From assembly GCA_019925095.2 (NCBI GenBank), contig CM034407.1:5541210-5605209 (forward strand): a stretch of DNA of 64,000 nucleotides, given 5' to 3'. This document shows positions 1-11,600 of this stretch, in pieces (within the stretch, counting starts at the first letter, position 1; each line of letters starts with the position of its first letter). The translations under genes were made by a program, and so were the position numbers. This stretch comes from Dendrolimus kikuchii (Eukaryota; Arthropoda; Insecta; Lepidoptera; Lasiocampidae). A model generated the notes under the pieces. That model was not told the DNA's origin and made no database searches. It saw only the letters and a program-made list of their open reading frames with translations.

Positions 1-91
1 AAGTTTATTTAATCAAAGATACATTAATGATTAAATATAAAATAACATAATTTAATTAAAGTTATATTTATTACACTAACTACACTAAGGA

Positions 92-400
92 ATGCTCCGG
101 TGGTTCGGGCATGTGGAAAGAATGCATGATGAAAGAATGAATAAACAGATATACAATGCAAAAGTGGATGGATGCAGAAGTCGTGGAAGGCCACGACACA
201 CCTTCCATGATCAAATTGATCGTGTACTAGCAGAAGGTGATGTCAGGAGCCTTAAGAACAGACGAGCGTGCATGACAAGAGTTATGAATGTCAAAGAAGC
301 AAGTGAGGTATGTAAGAATAAGCCTAAATGGCGCTCTGTTGTTCGTGCCTACCCCGCAAGGGAACTGGGGTGAAGTTATGTATGTATGTATGTATGTACT
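92..400 (+). mobile_element. RTE-like LINE, 3' end with (ATGT)n tail
   Basis: The open frame encodes LRWFGHVERMHDERMNKQIY, then GRPRHTF and [20 protein letters not shown], ending YPARELG with TGA at about 371-373. This is the usual C-terminal region of lepidopteran RTE-type endonuclease/reverse transcriptase polyproteins. An ATGT tandem tail (about 379-398) follows at once. 5' truncated, with no reverse transcriptase present. Confidence 0.7.
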
Positions 401-1431
401 AACTACACATTGCCTAAAAATATACATTTCAGAAGCCTATATACATTGTTCGAAATTCTAAAATTACGCACCACACAATGGAACGTGCGGTAAAATAATT
501 CCTCTCACATAAAAAAATAAATATAACAATAAAAAAATATGTATAATAATTCCACCGAAGAGTTACACATAACGAAAATAAATAAGTTGAATAATCGAAC
601 CTCCTTGGAACTGCTTTTAATCATACATTAGTCTTACTTTAGTACTATAGAGACAATAAAACAAAATATGTGCTTCTAATTTTCACCATGCGGGTGTGGT
701 GCTATTTGTAAATGTGCGCCATTTTCATATTAGAAGCATCAAAGACGCTTGCAACTTTCGGACTGATATTTATGTTTATTTCATTGCCTATTGTACTATT
801 TTCTCGCAAATGTGTTGAAAAAGTTGTATGTCACACATGCAGTTGATGGTTTTTACAAACTCATGACTATGGTAAGTCCTCGACTTCATCTTGGATTAAC
901 ATTTGTTTACTCATTTGTAAAAACCAACTTACCTCACTAGTATCATAAATAACTATAATTAATAGTACTATTAACTACTATTAACAAGTCATTAGTAAGG
1001 TAATGGTTGTTCCTTATAGAGGATGAAAACATAGAGATAATAAATAGAGGCAATAAAATGATTCACATTCAGTGACTTACACAATACTGACTTTTGTTTA
1101 AGACATATTATTATTAAGAGGGATTATCAATATTAATTTTTGAAGTGAAACCTCTATATAGACGGGGTCTTAGCATTTTTCTGCTATGAAAAACTGTTAC
1201 TGCCACGTGGAAGAGCGGCATAAATTTAGACTAGACGTGGTGAGAGAATCGTATTAGAGTAGACTATCGATGTTTTTATTGGTTCTGGATCGAATTCAGT
1301 TTTTTTGTTTGATAAAACAAAATATGTTTAAATAAAAAATGCATTAATTAAAATGTACCTAACCGAACCAAATCATAATTTGCAGTAAACCTGCGAAAAG
1401 TCGAAATGTGTGCTGGGACACATAGTAGAAA
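400..1431. other. AT-rich intergenic stretch, no gene seen
   Basis: Between the two RTE tails no conserved frame is seen. A small imperfect inverted repeat (GGTTTTTACAAACTCATG / CATTTGTAAAAACC) lies near 848-927. The promoter and 5' exon of the phosphatase may lie between here and 2486, but no element could be assigned. Confidence 0.5.
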
Positions 1432-1593
1432 TGAAACTTCAATGGACAAGTGGAAAAACGAAACACAACAAAGTTTTAACTTGAATTTTTACGGGCAAGT
1501 TTTTAAATTGGTCAAGTACATTAACAATCTGCCCGTAATTTTGAGTTAAAACTTTATTGCGATTGGTTTTTCCACTTGTTCGTTAAAGTTTCA
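1432..1593. repeat. fold-back repeat (MITE-like)
   Basis: Arms of about 65 bases face each other: ATGAAACTTCAATGGACAAG at the left, and at the right a segment whose reverse complement begins ATGAAACTTTAACGAACAAG. The arms pair over most of their length, apart from small mismatches, around a short spacer. No coding sequence. Confidence 0.65.
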
Positions 1594-1685
1594 TTATAAG
1601 TTGAAGCACACAGATCATTGTGTAATGATATATATGGTATACCTGTCTGTTAAATTTTAATCTATATGTATCCTGTAGTTACTAA

Positions 1686-1866
1686 GACAAGTGTACTAGC
1701 AAGTGATGTCAGGAGCCTTAAGAACAGATGAGCGTGCATGACAAGAGCTATGAATGTCAAAGAAGCAAGTGAGGTGTGTAAGAATAAGCCTGAATGGCGC
1801 TCTGTTGTTTGTGCCTACCCCGCAAGGGAACTGGCGTGAAGTTATGTATGTATGTATGTATGTACT
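1686..1866 (+). mobile_element. RTE-like LINE, second 3' fragment
   Basis: Repeats the last ~170 bases of the 92-400 element (GTGATGTCAGGAGCCTTAAG, AGTGAGGTGTGTAAGAATAA) and ends in the same ATGT tail. More severely 5' truncated. Confidence 0.7.
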
Positions 1867-2486
1867 AAGACAAATAATGGTGATATCTGTATTATATGTA
1901 CATATTTTATACTATAAATTACATATATATTTGTATTACGATTATATTGTTGTTATATGCTATGTAATAGTGTATGTCTGCCTTACGGGCTCAGTGGAAG
2001 ATCAGCGCCAGTCGGGAGATCAACATTATCCTGAGACTGATTCTTAGGACAAGTTCTGTTTTTTAGTTTACATTTGTTAATACTTAGTTGTATATTAGTT
2101 CAGCTGTCCTAAATAAAATGATTTCCTTTCTGACATACAGAGATAGACAGATAAGCAGACATGACAAAACCAAGGGTTCTTTTTTGCCAAAATGGTTTTC
2201 CTCGATATTTTTAGTTTTAAATACTGGTTATGTCAGTGTGTAGGTTTCATTACAATGGTTTCCTAACCACCAGCAAGCACGGCAATAATATGCAAATTAC
2301 TTTAGAGAACTGCATAAGTGGTGCATAATTTCTGGCCAAGATTTTACCTGCATCAATTGGGATATTTGTTTGGGGCATACAGACCTACAATCCTGCCAAA
2401 GTTTTTGGGATGAATAACTTCTAAAATATACAGTTTTTTTAATTTATAATAAATTGCTGTCTAACAGTTTTATGTATTTTCCTCAG
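1867..2486. other. region upstream of the phosphatase coding start, unassigned
   Basis: AT-rich sequence that ends in the acceptor before the ATG. It must belong to the intron that follows a 5' non-coding exon. No conserved coding sequence or TATA-like promoter could be placed with confidence. Confidence 0.45.
2481..2486 (+). other. 3' splice site before the start codon
   Basis: TTTTCCTCAG followed by AGTT-ATG. This acceptor shows that the coding start lies in the second or a later exon. Confidence 0.75.
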
Positions 2487-2490
2487 AGTT

Positions 2491-2677
2491 ATGGGGCAGA
2501 CCCTATCAGAGCCGGTCACGGAGAAGCAATCGGCGACATGCCAAGATACACGGTACCTTGTAGGCTCTTCGTGCATGCAAGGCTGGCGGGTCTCCATGGA
2601 CGATTCACATACGCACATCTTGTCACTGCCCGACGACCCAGGGACTGCTTTCTTCGCTGTTTACGACGGACATGGTG
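2491..2677 (+). CDS. PP2C phosphatase, coding exon 1
   Basis: Encodes residues 1-62 plus the first base of codon 63, ending inside DGHGG. The donor is GTAAGT at 2678. The exon itself begins at 2487, because CCTCAG at 2481-2486 is an acceptor and AGTT precedes the ATG. At least one upstream non-coding exon must therefore exist. Confidence 0.95.
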
Positions 2678-5600
2678 GTAAGTTTTTATCCGTGCAGGAA
2701 TGAAGAAAGAATACAATTTCCTGTGGGCGGGCGGCCTGTCGTAATAGGCGAGAAAACAACACATAGCCCGCCAGGATGGCTACCACCCCTGGTCTAGAAT
2801 ATGCCGCCAAAACAACCTTGAGCTGTGTTCCGGCATTAATGGCCAGGTTGCAGTTTCCCTTTAGAGAGTAGCAGCACATTGGTAGCACCTTTGATCTTAC
2901 AAATGTACATAGGCGACGGTTACAGCTTCCCATCACGCGGGCCATCTGCCTGTCTGCTGAACTCGTGCAATAAAAAAAGTGTCACTTGTGAACTAGGATA
3001 ATAGGTCTCCATCTAAACATTAGCTCATTTGACTCTCTCTCTTTTCTTTCACCATATCCCAATTACTTGGGGTCGGCACAATATGTCTTTTCCTTCCACA
3101 CTCTTCTATTCTGACATACCTCTTCTGTCACACCGCATATCATCATGTCATCCTTCACACAAACCATCCATCTTTTTTTTGGTCTACCTTTAAATTTGTA
3201 CCCATCGATCTTGTAGTATAACATTCTTTTTGTCACGTGACTTTCATCCCTCCTCATTATATGCCCATACTAACTTAATCTTCTTCCTCTCAATTTTTCT
3301 GTCACAGGTGCAACTTTCAAAGATCCCCTTATGTACTCATTTCTCACCTTATCCATTCTTGTAACACCACACATCCATCTCAACATTCTCATCTCAGCTG
3401 AGTGAAGACGTTTGTAGTTTATCACTTTAGTGGCCCAACATTCCGACCCATATAGCATGACTGGTCGTATGATAGATTTATATATTTGACCTTTTGGTTT
3501 CAGTGGCATTAGTTTGTCGCACGTCACACCGGTTACCTGTCTCCACTTCTCCACTTGACTCACAACACCACTTAAAAGCTCCCCTTCATTTTGGAAAATT
3601 TGGTACATTTTAGAAGTCTTTTTGGCATTCCATCACTGCCATTCATATCATCAATTATTCCATTAGTATGAAATGAATGGCAAGGCCGTTTAGAATCTTC
3701 TAGCCTTCGGCGAGATATCATCTGTGTGTATTCTACAAGCTGTACAAAGGGAGTGTTGCAAGACATTGTTTTGTCCGGGAGTAACACTCATGGTGATCAT
3801 AGATCAATACCTCACTACTCGTCAGCAGTATGTTAATCACCACATTCAGCTATGCAATATATTTGGACAGTGATCTATTCCATGTAAAATGATGAACTGG
3901 AGCACACTTCTCACTGAGATTTTCCTTCTGCTCTAAGACATAGGGTTGTCATTAAAATTTCTTCTAGGATGGCTACTCATTGAAAACGATTCGTAGTGTT
4001 GCAACTCTCCACAGGCGACAGTAACCGCACTCCATAATTTGGGCCATCTGTCTATTTGCCTGCATTAATCAATAAAAAAATTGCAGTATTGTTTTCTGTA
4101 ATAATTCTTTATGGATTTAATTTTCAGGAGCAAACATAGCTGAATATGCTGGGAAACATCTTCACAAGTTCATTACAGCCAGACCGGAATATCATCTCGG
4201 GAATATTGAAGAAGCCCTAAAGCAGGTATTTATAACTTTCTTACAATTTTATTTTTAGACAAGGAACTAACAACTGAAATTATTTGGGATGTTATCCCAC
4301 GGAAACCGTACATTTTTCCGGGATAAAGTAGCCTATGTGCTATTCTAGATTATAATCTATCTCTGTGCCAAATTTCCTCCAGATCCATTCAGATGTTCTG
4401 GCGTGACGGAGTAACAAACATCCATCCAAACTTTCGTATTGTTAATGCTAGTATAGATTCACCTATTTATTTGAATGCTAAGTCGAGCAAGATAATGGTC
4501 AAACGCGAACCTATACGTAATTAAAAAAAATGCTACACTTAATTATACTATACCGAAACTAGTTTTAATTTTAGCCAGGAAGGAACTTAGGCTGTTGTTG
4601 GGACCAAATGTGCTGACATTGAGTTATATATGATCTAAGTGTGCTGATTACATTCTGGCAGAAGATATGTATTATAATAAATTATTATTAAAAAAAAAAA
4701 TACATCTATCTATACTGTAATAAATCTGTAATTGGTTTGTACATTCCGTTTAAGGATGTGAAAAAAATCAGGGTGGCTAATTCAGACCAGCAGATTCCAA
4801 AAACGCTATTTTTAGAAATTTGGTCTGTTTGTCTGTCTGTTAGCGCATCATGTGGAAACTACTGAACGGGTTTAAATGAAACTCGACAGAGCTAACTCAT
4901 CCCGGGGCATAACTTAGGAACTTTTTGTCTCCATAAATGACGTCGTTTTCGCGAGATAGACGAAAATAGCGAAAAAGATGGCTCTGCGATCGCATCTTTT
5001 TTTGGAAACCACTGACCGTATATGAATGAAACTCGGCGCAGAGGCAGCTTATAACCCGACTTAACACATAGAATACTTGTTAAGGACAAAAAAAGAAAAA
5101 ACTTATCATTGACAGTGACATTTTATGTTTAATGTCTTTTTAGGCGTTCCCGCCTCCCCTTCTTCCCGCGCCCGCGCTAAGATATAACACATCCGCTGCC
5201 CGCTCCCACAAGTTTTTTTTTTTAACAACTACGGACTTGAGTTCCGTACCCTTTTTCACAGCTTAATTTCTATGAAAGTTTTTGGAGTACATACACGCTT
5301 ATTGTTTACTTTTGTTACTGTGTGCGACATTAATTTAGTGATTTTTATGTTGTGGTGTACCTTAAGAATAACTTATTATTCTAATTTTAATACTAAACTT
5401 ATACTAATGTAGAGTGTATCTGTTACATGCTGGTGTTGTGAGGAAGTGCATGTGTGCCTTATGTCTATACCTATATATATTATCTTAACTAGTGCCATGT
5501 GTGTTGTTTTTCCTTTCTGTGCCTAGGTTATTAATTTTTAGGCTCTTTGTGTGTCTTGGTTTGTTTGTGAAGTGTGCGTGTAATGCAATGCGGTGGCAGT

Positions 5601-8600
5601 GCGCGTTGGTGTGAGTATGTGTATAAGTTTTGTTGTTAGTTCTGTGTTTGTGACTTTGTGTGGTGTTATAATTTATTGTTTAATTGTTGTGACATGAAAA
5701 ATTCGCTCCCACAAGTAAATCATATAAAATAATAACGTGCCTTTTCCGTGCTCCAATTCCTGTTGTGTGTGTTGTATGTTCAATCAACTAGTAAGAAGAA
5801 AGAAAACGGGCCGGCCCATAAAATTATAAAACCAACACCTACAGTCCACCCCCTTTTTACACCAATACTTTTTACCTCGATAAATATCTTCGTTTCCATG
5901 GGATAGACGGATTGGCAAAATAGACGGCGCGGCGTTGCAATCCCGTTTTTTCAATTCGCTAACAAATACCTACGTTGTCATAAACAACATATCTATCATT
6001 CATTGTATTATTTCAAATCAAGTTGGCTTCGACTCATCTTTATGTTTTGCTGGGCAGTTGTCTAGGCTATATGGACTTAGTTTATTTGTTATTATTATAT
6101 GTAAAAAACGGAATTAAGTTTTTGTGTAAGTAAAATAAAGCTACGGCTTACGGTTTAACAAGCGGCATAGCTGTGGAGCAAACTATGGCTACGTTTCACA
6201 AGAGACTCATAACGACCACATTCACGACCACGATTTTCGTTCCACTTGCTTGCGGGCGTTACAATCATAAACCAGTGCTACGAATCATGCAGAGTTGATG
6301 TCATTAACGACGAAATACATAAATTTCATTGGTTGATTTGAAAATCGCGTCTTTGTCACTGTCAGTCGATAGACAGAATTAATTCTCTGTCGTCAACGCC
6401 CGCTTCGACCTAGCTCTTGACGTGGGTCGTTGTGATCGAAAATCATGACGTCATTAGTGATGTTTTCGCCACGACAGTAACGACCGTGGTCGCCAAGTGG
6501 AACGGCAGACGGAGCATTTTGGGCGTTGTGAGATACTAAAGGAACGCGCCCTATATGATTTGTTAAACTTATGATGTCGTAAGTCATAATTGGGCTCGTT
6601 AAATATCTTTTTGGAAGACGGCAAAAAGTGTCACAGTTTTTTGACTGATATCAACTCTATAACTAGACGTTGAAAGAAAATATCGTAAGTCAACCTTTAC
6701 ATTTGTCAAACTTATTAAAATAACAAATTATAGAAGCAAAATACTTTTAAAATTTACTTTTTTAACCGAAGCTAAGAATTTTTATAAGCACTTAAGAATT
6801 CGATCGATTGCGTGTTACGTTATGTTATATTACTAAAAAATGTAAAATTTTGTTTATGATTACAAGTTAATTGTATTTGAAGAATTGAATTAATGAAAAC
6901 TCTTTATAGTTCACCGTAAATTAAACCTAGACAATTTAACATGAATACATTTTCATTAGAACAATGAACACATGAACAAAGTGTCTTCGCCTTAATAGAG
7001 ACAATAAGAAAAGTGTTAATGGACACTTTCTTAGTATGAATACTCTTAGTTAATTTAGGTTATGTTTAAATTACTTATTAGTCTATTTAGATTAGATGGT
7101 AATATTAATGAGGTATTTCTTCTAATACATCATCTATAAAAAAAAATAGAACAATGGGCGGCCTTATCGCTTATAGTGATCTCTTCCAGGCAATCCGATG
7201 TCCAAGACGTTAAAAGAAAACTTTAATTACATTTGGTGGTTTAACTAAATTAAAGCAAATTTAATCATAATTAAAGCAAATTTAATCATAATTAAATATA
7301 ATTAAAGAAAAAACTAAAAAATAAATACATACATACATACATACATAACTTCACGCCAGTTCCCTTGCGGGATAGGCACGAACAACAGAATGCCATTTAG
7401 GCTTATTCTTACACACCTCACTTGCCTCTTTGACATTCATAACTCTTGTCATGCAAGCTCGTCTGTTCTTAAGGCTCCTGACATCACCTTCTGCTAGTAC
7501 ACGATCAATTTGATCATGGAAGGTGTGTCGTGGCCTTCCACGACAAATAAAAAAATGATATATTATTATTATTACATATACATACTTAAATCTTATATAG
7601 AAAAATGAATTGCTGTTCGTTAGTCTCGCTAAAACTCGAGAACGGCTGGATTGATTCGGCTAATTTTGGTTTTGATTTATTTGTGGAAGTCCAGGGAAGG
7701 TTCAAAAGGCGAATAAATATAAAAAAAATCCTTGGAATATAGTAAAAACAACAATTTCGCTTTCCCTTAGAAACTATTCCTACCTGTCAAATATTTGATG
7801 TTCATCCTGTCGTTTAGAAATCAATTAAATTTAAAAGTCGTTCAGAGAAATCAAATTCAATTTAAAAGTGGTTTATTTTTCTTTTTTTTGGTTTTGAATG
7901 TCAAACGTTTGATGTTGGTCCCGTCTTCAGAAATCAAATTAAATTTAAAAGAATACTTTTGAGGCGGTACGAAGTTTGCCGGGTCAGCTAGTATATTATA
8001 ATAATATAAATTATATATACCTACATGCGAACAATAATATAATTGTATGTACTGCAACAATTTAATTTTATACAAGCTTTATAAATAGCTCAATTACGTA
8101 TAAGTTAAATTTGGGATAAAATATTGATTTTCCTTTGATTAAACATTGTCTTTATGGTCTCTTAATAGTTATACTATTTAACGCACTCGTGTGTCAAATG
8201 ACTGGGTTCGAATCCTGGCTGGACATTAGGCATTATGTAATGTGTAATATGTACAATGAATCATATCTATTCCGGCAAAGTTTTATACATACAATTTCTT
8301 TTTCATATTTTAAAAATTATTTTTACTCCCACACTGTGGTAGAGCGGGCTAAGCCTTTGCCGGCTTACCTCACTGTAACGCAGAGGCATTCCTGGTATGT
8401 TAAATTTCGGGAACGAACTTTCTCCGTTATTTACTATGGTCTGGGTGTTTGGAAACGGCCTCAGAGAAGTCCGTTGTATATTACACATAGCACAAGCGTA
8501 ACTTGCATAATTTGGTGATATGTGTGCTTGTCTGTCGATTATCTATTTATTTATTCCGAAACTGGCAGATGCCAAACGTGATGAATAGTGGTTATCGTAG

Positions 8601-11600
8601 TGTGTAGACATTTGCAACACCTGGGGGAGCAGCGCCACCCTTATTATCTGTGTCTTGACGGACACGTTTTCAAAACAGGGGTATTACTCTTCACCCAAAT
8701 CCTCCTTACCGCATCCGTGCAGGAACGGAGAAAGAATCCAATTTCCTGCGGCCGGGCGGCCTGTCGTTAGAGGTTACCAAACAACCCACATCCAGGTGGT
8801 AGGGTATAATGTCCATCTGGATGGCTACCACCCTTGTTCCGGCATTAGTGACCAGGTTCCAGTCCACATTAAGAAAACAGCAGCGCATTTGTAACAACTT
8901 TGATGTTGCAAATGTCCATAAGCGATGGTAACTGCTTTCCATCAAGTAGGCCGTCTGCCTGTCTGCTGATCTCCTGCAATAGAAAAGTTTACTAAAAGCT
9001 ACGATTATTGGGACAATCTTGGATAGTGTGCTTAATAATTAGAAGGATAAAGACGTTAAGTTGCATACCTAATAAAACTACGTTTTAATTGCGCATCATA
9101 ATATCGTCTAGTCGTGAAAACTTAAGAAAATATTATGTGAAACCGTGATTTCTCTTTGACCTTAACTTGTGGGAAAGCTAAAAATAAATACATGCAACCC
9201 AACATACCGTGGTGTTAACATAAAAAAATATTTTTAGAACTAACTGTATTTATATCGCGGTGAACTTGCGTCCAAACCTTTGTTCCATATGCAAATTACG
9301 TTAGGTCACGCAATAACATTGCATTGCGAACAAGGACGTACAGAAATACTATACGATTTTATTATTCAACAATTTGCAATATTTTTTTTATTACACGACT
9401 TCAGCTGACACGCAGACGGCCCACTCGATGAGAACTGGTTACTATCGCCTATGGATATTCACAACACCAACGGTACAACAAATGCGCTGCTGTTCTCTTA
9501 AGGGATACTGGAACCTGGAAACTAATGCCCGAATACAAGTCAAGGTTGTTATGGCGACATTCTTTAGACCAGGAGTGGTAGCCATCCAGTCGGGCAAATG
9601 CCCTACCACCTGGCTGTGGGTTGTTTTGTCGCCTCTTACGACAGGCCGCCCGGCCGCAGGAAATTGTATTCTTTCTCCGTTCCTGCACGGATGAAAAGCT
9701 AGAGAGATTGGCCTTGTCAGAGACGTCACCTGTTTTATTTTTGACAATCTGTACCACAGTGGTTTTAAGTAAATCAGGCGGCAAATATGCATGATTCTCA
9801 CGCATGTTAAACAACAATGCCAGTATTTGGTTAAGGTGTATATGAAAAATCCTAATTAAGTTTTTATGTAACAGCTGCTTTCTAATATTTGATAAACTGG
9901 AAAGCTCTAGATACAAATAATAAAAATTCCCAGCTATCTGACGTCTGCTAAAAAACTAACCAAGGTCGAGACTATCGGTTTTGTTGTGGTTTTCTCGTAA
10001 ACGGTAAGTGTTATCATTATTATAAATAGGTCGAAGTTGATCTTTTAATTAGCTACAAAAAAATGTTCTATTGCATTTTCCTAATAATTAATCACCATTT
10101 CTATGATCATTTTTTTTTATAATTTTCCTATTTATAGTTCGAAAAATTAAAAGAGGAGAAAACAATTTTCATGACCTTAAAAGCTAATAGTGATAACGTT
10201 CTACTGATTTCAATAAGAGTCTACTCCACACAAGTATGTATATTGAAAAAAATCCTTAACACTTAGTTATCTACACATTCTATGACGGAGGTGGCTGGCT
10301 ATTGTATGTACTATGACACCCACCCCTTTTTTATATATTTCACGCTTTCATTACAAATAGATAATGTAGCGCCATATAGACTACACCTGTCAAATTTCAT
10401 TTATAGCGACCCAGTAGTGTCCGGCAAAAAGGACTGACGTGTAAAATTAACTGAAAGACCGACGAATGACCAAAACTAGATAACATAAGCGCCTCATTAT
10501 TGCCAAGCAGGCTACAGAAACTTAATTGAGTGTGACATGTTTGTGTATCTATATTTCAAATAAATATATACTAATTGCTTGATTTTACATGTTTAGGGTT
10601 TCTTGGATTTGGACCAGGCGATGCTCGAGGAAGACATGTTGCAGGAGAAAGTGGCTGGCAGTACAGCAGTGGTGGTGCTCATAAAGGACAACACGCTGTA
10701 TTGCGCCAATGTTGGTGACAGTCGAGCCATCGCCAGTGTTAGGGGAGGGGTAATAAACTTGATAACTCATTCTCACTCACTCTTACTAAGTCATTCACTC
10801 TCACGCAGTCAATCATTCAGTCGCACTCACTCAAACGTTCACTCTCACTTACTCAAACATTCACTCTCACTCACTCAAACATTCACTCTCACTCACTCAA
10901 ACATTCACTCTCACTCACTCAATTATTTACTCTCACTCACTCAATCATTCACTTTCACTCACTCAAACATTCACTCTCACTCACTCAATAATTCACTCAC
11001 TCACTCTCTAGGGTACTCATTGTTAACACGAGCTATCTGTTTTCTTTCACCTTTTCCCAATAATTTGGGATAGGCACATTACTTCGCTTAATAATATAAT
11101 AATAATAATAATTATTACTCTTTATGTCATGCTCCATGCCATCCGTCTTGGCTGGGATGGTGATTGACCTGTAAAAAAGACACTAAATCGTTGGACAAAG
11201 TGTAGTTCTGTATAAGGTCATTCACTGATCAGGTGGAGATGCTCTCGTACGACCACAAGCCGAACAATGAGGAGGAGTTGCGCAGGATCACGGCCGGCGG
11301 GGGCTGGGTCCAATTGAACAGGGTTAACGGGAATCTGGCTTTGTCCAGGGCCCTGGGGGACTATGTCTTCAAGAGGAACTACAGACTTGCACCGCAGGAT
11401 CAAATTGTCACAGGTATGTTATGGAAATGTTTATTCTTAATAGTTTACTTAATCATGTCTTTATTTACAGCATATTCGTAAAAGTATTTTATATTTTAAT
11501 GGACCTCATGAAGACGTTTTTATTCCACAGCGTATCCAGACGTCCAAGTACGGCAGTTAAACGACGACTGGGAGTTCATAGTGATTGCTTGTGACGGTAT

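Noticed and set aside
9374..9916. three overlapping 106-155 codon frames
   Set aside because: They lie in a reverse copy of the 300-bp repeat; equivalent frames in other copies are broken at different places.
10750..11073. His/Ser/Leu-rich extension of phosphatase exon 3
   Set aside because: It runs past a good donor through a CACTCACT minisatellite, and the next exon joins in phase at 11233.
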